The translations under genes were made by a program, and so were the position numbers. DNA of 44,002 nt, taken from the IMG/VR virus record IMGVR_UViG_3300046525_000106, positions 1-44,002 of that record; one strand, written 5' to 3'. The notes under the pieces were generated by a model. The model searched no databases. It was not told where the DNA came from and was given only the letters and a program-made list of their open reading frames with translations. Source of the DNA: a virus. Each line of letters opens with the position of its first letter. Within the stretch, counting starts at the first letter, position 1. Shown here piece after piece: positions 1 to 8,454 of this stretch.

Positions 1-1362
1 AAAGAAGGTCACATCGATATGTACGTCTGCGGTATGACCGTTTACGACTACTGTCATATCGGGCATGCTCGAGTTATGGTTGCATTTGACTACATTATAC
101 GTTTCTTACGTAGTCAAGGCTGGAGTGTTCGCTACATTCGCAACATTACCGACATTGATGACAAAATCATTAAACGTGCGAATGAAAATGGTGAAACCAT
201 TCAGCAGCTCACCACTCGTTTCATTGATGCAATGAATGAAGATGCAGCCAATTTAGGCTGTGCTGCACCCGATGAAGCACCTAAAGCGACTGAATATATT
301 GACCAGATGCAAAATATGATTGGTAACTTGGTTAATAAAGGCTCTGCTTACCCTGCTTCAAACGGCGATGTTTATTTTGAAGTTACCAAATTTGAAAAAT
401 ATGGTCGCCTCTCTGGTCGTAAGCTTGATGATATGCAAGCTGGCGCAAGTGACCGTGTCGACGTAGAAGTTGAAAAGAAACATCCGTTTGACTTTGTACT
501 TTGGAAACATGCCAAAGAAAATGAACCATCGTGGGCGTCACCTTGGGGCAATGGCCGTCCGGGTTGGCACATTGAATGTTCTGCAATGTCGACTTGCTGC
601 CTAGGCAATCACTTTGATATTCATGGTGGCGGTTCAGATTTAATGTTCCCACACCATGAAAATGAAATTGCGCAAAGCGAAGCGTCAACTGGTGAACAAT
701 ATGTAAACTACTGGATGCATGTTGGCTTCATTAACGTTGATGGAGAAAAGATGTCTAAGTCTTTAGGCAACTTCTTTACGATTCGTGATGTAATGAAGAA
801 ATTCCACCCTGAAGTGATCCGCTATTTTATTGTGTCTTCACACTATCGTAGTCCTGTGAACTTCTCTGATGTGGCACTCAAAGAAGCAAAAACTTCTTTA
901 ACTCGTTTCTATCATTCATTTAAAGCTTACCAACAAGTGTATGGTCAAACGACAACTGAAACGCTTGATCAAAGTTTTATTGAACGCTTTAACGATGCAA
1001 TGTGTGATGACTTCAACACTGCCGAAGCTATGGCTGTATTGTTTGAACTTAACAAAGAATTGAACCGTGCTGTAAAAGAAGAGCAAGCTGACCAAGCTGC
1101 TGTGCTTTATTCAACGTTACGTCACCTCACCAACATTTTAGGTTTGGTACAACACGATGTAGATGCTTTCTTAAAATCAGATATTGGACAAGAAGCTCTT
1201 GCTTTGTCTGATGCTGAAATTGAAGATTTCATTCAACAACGTGTTGATGCGAAAAAAGCAAAAGATTTTGCTAAAGCAGACGGCATTCGCCAGTCGTTGC
1301 TCGACCAAGGTGTTGTATTAGAAGATACGCGTCAAGGGACAGTTTGGCGTCGTGCTGATTAA
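1..1362 (+). CDS. cysS: Cysteinyl-tRNA synthetase, 5' end cut by window
   Basis: Class I cytosolic enzyme that charges tRNA-Cys with cysteine. The reading frame is open from base 1, so the true start lies upstream; six codons precede the first in-window ATG at 19, and by comparison with E. coli CysRS about 20 more residues are missing. Seen: the HIGH signature ([10 protein letters not shown], just after the first in-window Met), the zinc-site region (WHIECSAM and [15 protein letters not shown]) and the KMSKS loop ([12 protein letters not shown]), then the C-terminal DALR-type region ending in TVWRRAD. This is a conserved housekeeping gene and marks the chromosome flank of the prophage. Its codon use and GC look higher than in the accessory island downstream. 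Confidence 0.97.
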   Translation, partial: KEGHIDMYVCGMTVYDYCHIGHARVMVAFDYIIRFLRSQGWSVRYIRNITDIDDKIIKRANENGETIQQLTTRFIDAMNEDAANLGCAAPDEAPKATEYIDQMQNMIGNLVNKGSAYPASNGDVYFEVTKFEKYGRLSGRKLDDMQAGASDRVDVEVEKKHPFDFVLWKHAKENEPSWASPWGNGRPGWHIECSAMSTCCLGNHFDIHGGGSDLMFPHHENEIAQSEASTGEQYVNYWMHVGFINVDGEKMSKSLGNFFTIRDVMKKFHPEVIRYFIVSSHYRSPVNFSDVALKEAKTSLTRFYHSFKAYQQVYGQTTTETLDQSFIERFNDAMCDDFNTAEAMAVLFELNKELNRAVKEEQADQAAVLYSTLRHLTNILGLVQHDVDAFLKSDIGQEALALSDAEIEDFIQQRVDAKKAKDFAKADGIRQSLLDQGVVLEDTRQGTVWRRAD

Positions 1363-1386
1363 ATGTTCAATTAAATCACAAGAGTG

Positions 1387-1414
1387 TTGACACTTTAGTG
1401 AAACACTCTATAAT
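1387..1414 (+). promoter_or_regulatory. sigma70 promoter of tRNA-Gly
   Basis: A consensus TTGACA (1387-1392) and TATAAT (1409-1414) are separated by 16 bp and end 11 bp before the mature tRNA 5' end. This is close to an ideal housekeeping promoter and drives the tRNA. Confidence 0.9.
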
Positions 1415-1425
1415 GTGCTCACATT

Positions 1426-1501
<76 letters not shown>

Positions 1502-1524
1502 AGATTTTATGTATTAAAATCAAT

Positions 1525-1566
1525 AGGCTGCATAACTTTTACGAGTTATGTGGCCTGTTTTTTATT
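1525..1566 (+). terminator. Terminator after tRNA-Gly
   Basis: Interrupted stem AGGC-tg-CATAAC / GTTATG-tg-GCCT (1525-1556) followed by GTTTTTTATT. It is a typical intrinsic terminator for the tRNA transcript and separates it from the integrase. Confidence 0.85.
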
Positions 1567-1636
1567 GTCGATCGGTCAGCTTTGATTACTCAAAATAGTC
1601 AAAATTCGCATTAAAAAACGCTTTATATTTCCGTTT

Positions 1637-1700
1637 CGACACCAAAAAAAGTGGATGTCATTTAGACATTCGCGGATTTTGGTGCCGTGGCGACACCACG
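1637..1700 (+). promoter_or_regulatory. Nested inverted and direct repeats in the integrase leader
   Basis: CACCAAAA (1640-1647) pairs with TTTTGGTG (1677-1684) and encloses ATGTC/GACAT (1655-1659, 1665-1669). A second hairpin CGTGG/CCACG (1686-1700) follows. CGACACCA occurs as a direct repeat (1637-1644 and 1691-1698). The block ends just before the integrase ribosome binding site. It could be integrase or excisionase arm sites, an operator, or an mRNA fold controlling integrase translation; the sequence alone does not decide. Confidence 0.55.
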
Positions 1701-1717
1701 AAATTTGGAGTGTTATT

Positions 1718-2731
1718 ATGCAAAAGCCGGTTAAGCGCGGGAACGCGTGGCGCATCACTGTTCGTTATTTAGGCAAACGTTATACAGCTACTCGAGATAC
1801 TGCGAGTGAGTGTGAACAATGGGCCGCTAAAAAATTATTAGAATTACAATCTGTACAGGCTAACCCTGAGCCTGAAAAAATTCATATCTCCTTCTATGCC
1901 CTTTTTGAACAGTACTATCAAGAAGAAGGCAGGAAAATGAAGAGTGCGCGCTTAATTGTTCAAATGCTTAAATGCCTTAAGAAGAACTGGGGAAAACTGG
2001 CAGATGAATCAATTCATGATTTAACGCCTGCATTAGTTAAACAATGGCGTGATAAACGGTTAAAGCAAGTTAAAGGTGCAACAGTCATTCGAGAAATGGC
2101 CATGTATAGTTCAGTTTTTGACTTTGCACGGAAAGAGCTATTTCTAACGAAAGAAAATCCATTCAAAGAAATATCAAAACCTACTGCTCCACCTCCACGT
2201 AATCAGCGGATTTATCAGAACTATATAGATACTGTTTTAGCTGGACTCGATTACGAGTGGGGAAAAGTTCCAGTTCAACCAAGGCACCGAGTTGCCTGGT
2301 CATTTCTATTTGCACTTGAAACAGCAATGCGTAAAGGTGAAATACTTAGCGTAGAGAAGCGATTAATATTTTCCGATTTTATTCGTCTATTAGATACTAA
2401 GAATGGCACTACTCGTGATGTTCCTCTAACTGCCAAGGCAAAAGAATTACTTTCTTGGTTACCTGACGATCCTGACGATAACCGCATGGTTCCACTTACA
2501 TCAAATGCCTTTCGATTAATATGGCAACGTAACTTACGCAGAGTTGGCTTAGATGGTGTTATTACTTTCCATGACACTAGACATGAAGCTATCACGCGTT
2601 TTGTTCATGACTACCGCTTACCAGTAGAGATCCTAGCGAAGATTACTGGCCATAAAACAATTAGTGTTTTGGTAAATACTTATTACAATCCAACTGCATC
2701 TGAAATTGCAAGGATGTTGACTGCTGCCTAA
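1718..2731 (+). CDS. int: Phage tyrosine integrase
   Basis: Site-specific recombinase that inserts and excises the prophage at tRNA-Gly. The start is set at ATG 1718 (337 aa) because GGAG lies 9-12 bp upstream; an in-frame ATG at 1655 lies inside a hairpin and has no ribosome binding site. Residues 1-60 form the small N-terminal arm-binding-like part, about 60-150 the SAM-like core-binding domain, and 180-337 the catalytic domain. Visible active-site residues are R205 (AMRKGEIL), the beta-hairpin K near 228, H285xxR288 (FHDTRHE), H312 (GHKT) and Tyr322/323 (NTYYNP). It is convergent with nothing and has its own terminator. Its length fits P4/lambda-like prophage integrases. Confidence 0.95.
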   Translation: MQKPVKRGNAWRITVRYLGKRYTATRDTASECEQWAAKKLLELQSVQANPEPEKIHISFYALFEQYYQEEGRKMKSARLIVQMLKCLKKNWGKLADESIHDLTPALVKQWRDKRLKQVKGATVIREMAMYSSVFDFARKELFLTKENPFKEISKPTAPPPRNQRIYQNYIDTVLAGLDYEWGKVPVQPRHRVAWSFLFALETAMRKGEILSVEKRLIFSDFIRLLDTKNGTTRDVPLTAKAKELLSWLPDDPDDNRMVPLTSNAFRLIWQRNLRRVGLDGVITFHDTRHEAITRFVHDYRLPVEILAKITGHKTISVLVNTYYNPTASEIARMLTAA

Positions 2732-2736
2732 AACTA

Positions 2737-2763
2737 AAGCCCCTAATTAAAAGGGGGCTTTTT
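2737..2763 (+). terminator. Integrase terminator
   Basis: AAGCCCC (2737-2743) pairs with GGGGCTT (2754-2760) and continues into a T-run. It starts 6 bp after the integrase stop. Confidence 0.88.
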
Positions 2764-2861
2764 AAAAATATACATTAATTAAATTACTATTCACTATATA
2801 ATTTGAGAGTAAATAGAATTTAGATTAAATTAAAAATTTTATATAAAATCATATTTTAAAT

Positions 2862-3065
2862 CTAATTAAGCGAATGGCTTTTTAGCGTATTAACTAAGTG
2901 ATTATAATCTGACTTTTTAGCTTCTATTAAAACCTTATGAATCTCATTAGTATTCCAATTTTGTTTATACGCTGAAAAAATAAAAACTGATAACAAAACA
3001 AATTCATGCTCACCAAAACGAAAATAAACTTTTCTAAGCTTTTTAGCAGGTTTAAACAAATTCAT
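2862..3065 (-). CDS. Small hypothetical protein, 67 aa
   Basis: Not recognised. The protein is basic at the N-terminus (KPAKKLRK), has a hydrophobic middle (HEFVLLSVFIFSAY) and a polar C-terminus. There is no clear Shine-Dalgarno sequence before the ATG; only TTGAG about 14 bp upstream. The coding signal is weak but the amino-acid composition looks protein-like. It lies in the AT-rich start of the accessory island, transcribed against the integrase. It could be spurious. Confidence 0.4.
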   Translation of the reverse strand: MNLFKPAKKLRKVYFRFGEHEFVLLSVFIFSAYKQNWNTNEIHKVLIEAKKSDYNHLVNTLKSHSLN

Positions 3066-3094
3066 CTACAAAACTCAAATTGAAGTAAACAAAT

Positions 3095-3194
3095 AAAAAA
3101 ACCTAAGGATATTTCATAATACCCTTAGGTGTGGCTCAACCAATAGTACGTTTCTCATGAACCAAATGCCTGAAAGTACTTGGGGATACTTTCG
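3095..3194 (-). ncRNA. Candidate ~100-nt small RNA
   Basis: A compact transcription unit on the minus strand without an ORF. A 5' hairpin GAAAGTA/TACTTTC (3172-3178, 3187-3193) begins at the predicted transcription start. The 3' end is a terminator, ACCTAAGG/CCTTAGGT (3101-3108, 3123-3130), followed by seven U. A promoter sits immediately upstream (3201-3229). A block AAATGCCTGAAAG (plus strand 3164-3176) recurs at 4953-4965. It may belong to a C4-like phage sRNA family that I recall being described in A. baumannii; this is unverified. Confidence 0.6.
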
Positions 3195-3200
3195 AGTTTA

Positions 3201-3229
3201 AAATTATCAGTCAATTTAATAAAAATCAA
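3201..3229 (-). promoter_or_regulatory. Promoter of the candidate small RNA
   Basis: On the minus strand, TTGATT (3229-3224) and TAATTT (3206-3201) are 17 bp apart, placing the start near 3194, exactly at the base of the first hairpin. Confidence 0.55.
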
Positions 3230-3517
3230 AAAATAAATTATGTTATTTTTCACATAAAATTTATTTATAAATATCAAAAAAATAAGTTATAAATTATAGA
3301 TAAATATTAATTTTTAAATATTTTTATTTTTTTTTATTAAATTCGCTTTGTATTTTAAATTTTTCAAATATAAAATACAAATACATATAATAAAAAACCA
3401 TAAACTCACCAAAACAAAATAATAAACATATTATTTATTGACCAAATTAGACACAAAAATGTCCCAAGTAAACATTAAATGAAAAGAAACAAATACATAA
3501 TTTTATGTAAGATATAA

Positions 3518-4558
3518 ATGTTGTTATTTTTTGATTTGGTAGTATTTAGTTTAATTATGGTTACACGAACTAAACATGCATGTATTATTTGTGAATATCT
3601 ATTACGAAACAATTTTATTAATGATCACAATTATGAAAAAATATGTGGTTCTATTTGCCATGAATTAAATTTTGACTTAGATTTTAATAATAATTTATCA
3701 AAATATTTAATTAATTTTTGCATTAACATTAAGTCAAACAATCTTGCATTAAATATGGGAGAAATTAATTTATCCCGATTATGGATACTAGAATTAGGAG
3801 CATTAATACAACCTAATTATCTTTTAGCATTACAGTTTATTATAGACCATCAATTGCATACATTTCCATTTGCAAAAATCGAGATGTTCTTTGATCGACA
3901 TTTTTATTTTACCATTGAGCCTTTACTATTCCAGCCCCCTAATAATGAGGGTTATATTTTTTCTGTAGAATATCACCTAAGTCAACTATTCAATATAGTT
4001 AAAACTTTAGTTCCTTTAATTAATTATCCCAAAAAAATATCTGTAACATTCCCCCCTACAAAAAAGCTAAACTTCTACAAAGAATATTTTAATTGTGAAA
4101 TAATTTATAATTCACACGAGAATAGAATTTCTTTTGGTGTATCTCGATCCAAACTTACGGAAAAGTTAACCCCCATAAGTTTTTCTATAATTGAAGAAAA
4201 AATTTTACACTTTTTAGAACTTTCAAAATCAATTCAAAAATCAGACAGCCAACTTAAAAATAAAATTAATTTTATTTTCAATCGATCTGGAAACTTCCTA
4301 CCTGATGAAGAAACATTAGCTAATCAGCTAAATATGCATCCTCGCACACTTAGAAGAAAGCTGAAAGCTGAAGGAGAAACATTTAGAAATTTAGTTACTG
4401 AGTATAAAATGAAAAAAGCAATCAACTTACTAACTATGACAAAACTAAATTACAAACAGATAGCTTATCAACTAGGCTTCAAAAGTAGCACTAGTTTCAG
4501 TAAATCATTTAAAAGTTGGACAGGTTATTCACCCATAAAATATCGCAATAATAATTAA
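3518..4558 (+). CDS. AraC-family transcriptional regulator
   Basis: A 346-aa DNA-binding regulator. The C-terminal ~85 residues (about 258-343) are a double helix-turn-helix AraC domain: LANQLNMHPRTLRRKL forms the first HTH and YKQIAYQLGFKSSTSFSKSF the second, ending with the typical F-x-x-W-TGYSPIKYR signature. The N-terminal two thirds resemble the arabinose-binding-like domain of the AraC subgroup that includes OruR and ToxT-like proteins, with no clear ligand residues. The start is uncertain: ATG 3518 follows an in-frame stop directly; ATG 3557 (MVTRTKH) is an alternative; neither has a strong ribosome binding site. The effector and target are unknown; the phosphoethanolamine transferase and membrane genes of the same island are possible targets. 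Confidence 0.88.
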   Translation: MLLFFDLVVFSLIMVTRTKHACIICEYLLRNNFINDHNYEKICGSICHELNFDLDFNNNLSKYLINFCINIKSNNLALNMGEINLSRLWILELGALIQPNYLLALQFIIDHQLHTFPFAKIEMFFDRHFYFTIEPLLFQPPNNEGYIFSVEYHLSQLFNIVKTLVPLINYPKKISVTFPPTKKLNFYKEYFNCEIIYNSHENRISFGVSRSKLTEKLTPISFSIIEEKILHFLELSKSIQKSDSQLKNKINFIFNRSGNFLPDEETLANQLNMHPRTLRRKLKAEGETFRNLVTEYKMKKAINLLTMTKLNYKQIAYQLGFKSSTSFSKSFKSWTGYSPIKYRNNN

Positions 4559-4560
4559 CA

Positions 4561-4773
4561 TTAAAGAGATTTTTCAAAAAAATAACTATATATAACAAGT
4601 ATAAATGAATATAGTATTAAAGATATGACTGGAGCAAATATTATAATGAGAAGTTTATCAAATAGACTTAAATATGGATTATCTTTTTGACTTAAAAACC
4701 ATATCACTGACAATACAACTGATACTACAAGAATAACAATATAAAAAAACATTGCAAAAGAATAGAAACTCAT
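4561..4773 (-). CDS. Small two-TM membrane protein, 70 aa
   Basis: Not recognised. Two long hydrophobic segments (about residues 5-27 and 41-65) flank a short polar loop (SQKDNPYLSLFDK), so it should be an inner-membrane protein. AGG lies about 6 nt before the ATG, which supports the start. It is convergent with the AraC-type gene, with only 2 bp between the stop codons. Confidence 0.6.
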   Translation of the reverse strand: MSFYSFAMFFYIVILVVSVVLSVIWFLSQKDNPYLSLFDKLLIIIFAPVISLILYSFILVIYSYFFEKSL

Positions 4774-5280
4774 ATTTGACCTATATCTACATTAAACCAC
4801 CGCCTTAAATTCTATAAAAAATATAAAATTCAGCAACTTAAGAAATTATATTCAACCTTCTTAATTCAGAGTGGACAAATATAGGTTTAAATAGGACACA
4901 TATTAAGATTAATTCTATAGTTTAATTATCTTAATAAAAAAACACCTAAGATAAATGCCTGAAAGCTCTGAGGTACTGCTCTTAACTATAGAACTAACCA
5001 AAGTGAGGATCTTGGGATGTCCTCAATAAAGAGAGTATCAAAGCAATTAACTTTCGTACATATCACTTATTAAGTGAAAATTCTCACAAATAAAAAGTTA
5101 TCTTCCCAAAATTTAATAATGCTTCCTTATTTTAATTACCTTTAAATATAGGCTCATTTTCATTATTCATAATAATTTGTCCTTTTAAATTTAAAGCTTG
5201 TCCTAAATAAATATAAAGAATTAATATGGTTATTTAAATTCAAAAAGATATTATATTATTTATTATTATAAATAATTGTA
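4774..5280. other. Intergenic stretch with a degenerate small-RNA-like element
   Basis: About 500 bp with no credible protein gene. At 4936-4990 it holds a minus-strand element resembling the 3095-3194 small RNA (see separate entry). The remainder is AT-rich with no clear promoter or terminator. Confidence 0.55.
4936..4990 (-). ncRNA. Second, degenerate small-RNA-like element
   Basis: It shares AAATGCCTGAAAG (4953-4965) and the adjoining ACCTAAG plus A-run with the element at 3095-3194. On the minus strand ACCTCAGA/TCTTAGGT (4974-4967, 4951-4944) forms a stem with one mismatch, followed by a U-rich tail (4942-4936). A TATAGT (4990-4985) could be a -10 box, but no -35 is visible. It may be a relic. 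Confidence 0.35.
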
Positions 5281-5490
5281 TTATTCCTTAACCCTAAACT
5301 CATCTAACCAATACTCATCAATATTTTTAAATTTATCCATCCTTTTACCCAAAAACTCTTCTTCCTTAGTAGCTTTACGTATTAGTCCAAGCAACTCATA
5401 AGAAGAAGTAAAAACAAAACATGCGTTATTTTCAATGGGATACTTAAATACAACTTTTTGCTTATTAAATATTTTATTCAAGAGCATCAT
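5281..5490 (-). CDS. Small hypothetical protein, 69 aa
   Basis: Not recognised. It starts with two adjacent ATG codons, is lysine-rich and has no membrane segment or known motif. A ribosome binding site is not obvious. The composition (ENNACFVFTSSYELLGLIRKATKEEE) looks like a folded small protein, and it lies about 250 bp upstream, in transcription terms downstream, of the phosphoethanolamine transferase on the same strand. Confidence 0.5.
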   Translation of the reverse strand: MMLLNKIFNKQKVVFKYPIENNACFVFTSSYELLGLIRKATKEEEFLGKRMDKFKNIDEYWLDEFRVKE

Positions 5491-5691
5491 ATCTATCTAA
5501 ACTTTACAATATTATGATTATATTTTCTTCTTATTATTTATTCGGACAATTACAATATATAATAGGACAACTTAGCTTTAGTCACTCTTGTAATCTTGCT
5601 AATTTTTTAATACTTAATAACCTTCAATTTTAAGAAAAATAATTAGGTAATCCATTATGTTCACTAACTACGAACCAATAAGTAAAGACAA

Positions 5692-5724
5692 GCTGGTATA
5701 GGCAACTTTCTAGGTGCCTATATC
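5692..5724. terminator. Hairpin downstream of eptA
   Basis: A long stem, GGTATAGGCA/TGCCTATATCC around an 8-10 nt loop, lies just beyond the eptA stop codon. The U-tract on the eptA side is poor, so it may stabilise the mRNA 3' end instead of terminating strongly. Confidence 0.5.
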
Positions 5725-5738
5725 CCTTCTTTTAGCGA

Positions 5739-7394
5739 TTATCTACAATCGCTTAGCATATCATTTTGAGAAGCTATTACTTGAGTTCTAATATCCAACA
5801 AACTCAATAAGCTAGGGAAAAGATTATCTTGACTCAATTTATGATTAGACTGTGCACTTAAGCATGCGATCTGCTGCTTATTGTTACTTTTCCATTCATC
5901 TGAGAACCACATAAGCATAGGTATATGTGTCTGCTGCACTGGAGCCATCGAATACGGTGCACCATGCAAGTACAAACCATGCTCACCTGTTGATTCTCCA
6001 TGATCAGATAAGTACCAAAAGCCCGTTTGATATTCAGAATGTTGCTTTAATAGATCTATCACCTGACTTAAGACATGATCAGTATAAACAATAGAATTAT
6101 CATAACTATTATGTAATTCAGCCAGATCGCATCCTTGAATAGCATTCGTATTACACATTGGTTGAAATGGCTGATAAGGAGATCTAGAGCGTTTGTAATA
6201 AGCAGGTCCATGACTCCCTACTTGATGTAAAACAATTAAATGGGATGAGGTATCGTCTTTTTTAATATTTTTTAAATAGTCTTGTAGACTATCAACCAAG
6301 ATTTCATCAAGACACTCACCACTTTCATCACACCATTTTTGTTTTAATGGTTGTGGGATCTGGTACTGCTCAACACGATCACATGCTCCTTTACAACCAG
6401 AATTATTATCAATCCATGTGACTTTGTAGCCTGCTCGTTTTGCAATATCTAGTAATCCTTCACGATGACTAGCTAATTGTTCATCATAATCTTTACGTGT
6501 CATTCCTGAAAACATACAAGGAACTGAGACAGCTGTTGCTGTACCACAAGAGCTAACCTGATTAAAATTAATAATATTTAATTTAGATAATTCGGGATTA
6601 GTATTTTTTTGGTATCCATTTAATGAAAAACTTTCAGCACGTGCAGTTTCACCTATAACTAAAACCATTAATTTTGGATGCTGAGATGATCCTGTTTTTT
6701 GTGCGATATGAGCGTCTTCGCCATAATGAATAAGTGGCAATTTTTCTTTAGGACTTTTACTACGAAAATAAGATAGCGTAGAAGCAATAGTATTTTGTGG
6801 CGAAAGCATGCCTTTAAGATCTCGGTGTTCCCGAAATATAGCAGCATAATCAATATAAAAACAAAATAATAAAGCTGCGACTACAATTAAAGAACCTGCA
6901 ATACTTAAACTTTTCTTTAGCATTCTTTCCCCAAATGTTTCTTTCTCAATTTTTAAAATTTTCAAAACTATCAAGGGAATTATAATAAAGAATATTGCCC
7001 ATATAATTAGATGCAAGGACCATAAGTCTTTCACTTCTCTAACATCAGTTTGCAACATATTTTGTATCTGATCTGGAGTAATCACTACTCCTAAACTATT
7101 AACGAAATAAGAACTTAGTCCACCAACAATAATAAAAACAGCAGCAAATACTTTAGCAGTCCATTTCCAGTTTATTAATTGAAGTAAGAAATTATATGCA
7201 GCAACTACAACAATTAAGGTTGCTCCTAAAAACAATATCGACTTCACACCCTGATAAGGGGTAAGCTGATTTATTCTTTTAAAAAAACCAAAATTAAGTA
7301 TTAAACCCAACCAAATAGCTAGTATTAAATTAAATTTTATTAGAGTAATAGCTTTATTGTTTTGCCTTAGTTTTAAAAAATTAAAAAACATCAT
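5739..7394 (-). CDS. eptA: Lipid A phosphoethanolamine transferase (EptA/PmrC type)
   Basis: Inner-membrane enzyme with a periplasmic domain that moves phosphoethanolamine from phosphatidylethanolamine onto lipid A phosphates, lowering negative charge and polymyxin binding. The 551 aa fit the family. Five N-terminal membrane helices (about 18-180) precede a sulfatase-fold domain. Visible catalytic and zinc residues: E249 (VIGETARAES), nucleophile T285 (SSCGTATAVSVPC), H395 (GSHGPAYY), D464-H465 (YLSDHGES) and H478 (LHGAPYS), in nearly the same positions as in MCR-1. Paired cysteines fit the periplasmic disulfides. The start is one of two adjacent ATGs. It is divergent from the COG4705-like gene, and a PmrA-box-like site lies upstream. 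Its place beside an integrase matches the phage-linked eptA homologues known in A. baumannii, distinct from chromosomal pmrC. Confidence 0.95.
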   Translation of the reverse strand: MMFFNFLKLRQNNKAITLIKFNLILAIWLGLILNFGFFKRINQLTPYQGVKSILFLGATLIVVVAAYNFLLQLINWKWTAKVFAAVFIIVGGLSSYFVNSLGVVITPDQIQNMLQTDVREVKDLWSLHLIIWAIFFIIIPLIVLKILKIEKETFGERMLKKSLSIAGSLIVVAALLFCFYIDYAAIFREHRDLKGMLSPQNTIASTLSYFRSKSPKEKLPLIHYGEDAHIAQKTGSSQHPKLMVLVIGETARAESFSLNGYQKNTNPELSKLNIINFNQVSSCGTATAVSVPCMFSGMTRKDYDEQLASHREGLLDIAKRAGYKVTWIDNNSGCKGACDRVEQYQIPQPLKQKWCDESGECLDEILVDSLQDYLKNIKKDDTSSHLIVLHQVGSHGPAYYKRSRSPYQPFQPMCNTNAIQGCDLAELHNSYDNSIVYTDHVLSQVIDLLKQHSEYQTGFWYLSDHGESTGEHGLYLHGAPYSMAPVQQTHIPMLMWFSDEWKSNNKQQIACLSAQSNHKLSQDNLFPSLLSLLDIRTQVIASQNDMLSDCR

Positions 7395-7407
7395 TAATCC
7401 ATCTAAA

Positions 7408-7455
7408 ATTATAAAAATATTTATTGTAGATAGTAAAGCTTAAATGAAAATTAAA
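7408..7455 (-). promoter_or_regulatory. Putative eptA promoter with PmrA-box-like repeat
   Basis: On the minus strand: TTTAAT-N5-TTTAAG (7455-7439), then TTTACT (7437-7432), 18 bp, and TATAAT (7413-7408), then the gene at 7394. The repeat fits the HTTAAD-N5-HTTAAD pattern I recall for Acinetobacter PmrA and abuts the -35 box, the usual place for an activator. The region is very AT-rich, so chance is possible. Confidence 0.45.
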
Positions 7456-7539
7456 AGCAAATTAAAAATATAAAAATTATAATAAATTCAAAATGTTAAG
7501 AATAACTTACAATAAAACTATTTATTAATCCATAGACCA

Positions 7540-7568
7540 TTGATTATTTTAGTTTTTATAAATATAAA
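7540..7568 (+). promoter_or_regulatory. Promoter of the COG4705-like gene
   Basis: TTGATT (7540-7545) and TATAAA (7563-7568) are 17 bp apart, 64 bp before the start codon at 7632. Confidence 0.6.
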
Positions 7569-7631
7569 TTTTTAAGAAGATTTTAATTAATAATTCTTAG
7601 AATGCAATAACTCTTTATTCGAGCTGAGTTT

Positions 7632-8411
7632 ATGGATAAACAATCACAAGATACTATCTTTCACCTATCTAAAGTTCCTCAAATAACTTTTCTTTTTTGG
7701 GTGACCAAAATTTTTGCTACAACATTTGGTGAGACAGGTGGAGATACCTTATCGATGTCTCTAAAATTAGGTTATCTAACAAGTACTTTTATCTTTTCTG
7801 CGCTTTTTATTATTCTATTAATATTTCAAATTAAGGCAAAATCCTATAAGCCTTATTTATATTGGTTCACTATTATTGCCAGCACTACGGTAGGTACGAC
7901 CTTAGCTGATTTTGTTGATAGATCCTTAGGTATAGGATATATCGGTGGTAGTAGCTTATTACTTGGTTTAGTTGGAATATCTTTATTTGGTTGGTACAAG
8001 ATTGAAGGTAGTGTTTCACCTCATACTGTCAACTATCCTAAAGCGGAAGTTTTTTACTGGTTAACGATTACTTTTACTCAAACTCTTGGTACTGCTTTAG
8101 GTGACTGGACGGCTGATACTATGGGCCTTGGGTATAGTGGTGGAATTGCACTTTTTTCAAGCCTTATCCTCATTCTTCTAATTCTTTACAAGTTTACGAA
8201 CGTTTCAAGAACTTTATTGTTCTGGACCACTTTTATTTTGACTCGCCCTTTAGGTGCGGTAGTTGGTGACTTTCTGGATAAGCCCTTATCAGCGGGCGGA
8301 CTAGATTTAAGTCGTTTTGCCGCATCTATTGTTATCTTAATTGCTATACTTTTGTGTATTCATTTTAGTAATAAACAACCTTTAAAAATAGCAATTAATA
8401 AAAACACTTGA
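7632..8411 (+). CDS. COG4705-like membrane protein with four internal repeats
   Basis: A 259-aa inner-membrane protein of unknown function, resembling the COG4705 'membrane-anchored protein' family. Four repeat units are visible, each with a G-x4-(G/A)-(D/E)-type loop between helices: TFGETGGDTLS (about residue 30), TVGTTLADFVDRSLG (about 87), TLGTALGDWTADTMG (about 156) and PLGAVVGDFLDKPLS (about 215). Each is preceded by an aromatic-W/F-x-T start of a helix. The buried acidic residues suggest cation handling, but this is inference. It has its own promoter and is divergent from eptA; GAG lies about 9 nt before the ATG. Related genes are chromosomal in many proteobacteria; here it is apparent phage cargo. 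Confidence 0.8.
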   Translation: MDKQSQDTIFHLSKVPQITFLFWVTKIFATTFGETGGDTLSMSLKLGYLTSTFIFSALFIILLIFQIKAKSYKPYLYWFTIIASTTVGTTLADFVDRSLGIGYIGGSSLLLGLVGISLFGWYKIEGSVSPHTVNYPKAEVFYWLTITFTQTLGTALGDWTADTMGLGYSGGIALFSSLILILLILYKFTNVSRTLLFWTTFILTRPLGAVVGDFLDKPLSAGGLDLSRFAASIVILIAILLCIHFSNKQPLKIAINKNT

Positions 8412-8454
8412 TAACGGGCACATAAAATTAGGAAAGAAAAAATTAGGTGTCGGA

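Larger units (their letters stand above)
3066..3517. other. Intergenic stretch, AT-rich
   Basis: About 450 bp without a protein gene. It holds the candidate small RNA (3095-3194) and its promoter; the rest, about 3230-3517, is very AT-rich DNA upstream of the AraC-type gene. A TTGACC occurs at 3438-3443 but no matching -10 box is seen. Confidence 0.6.
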
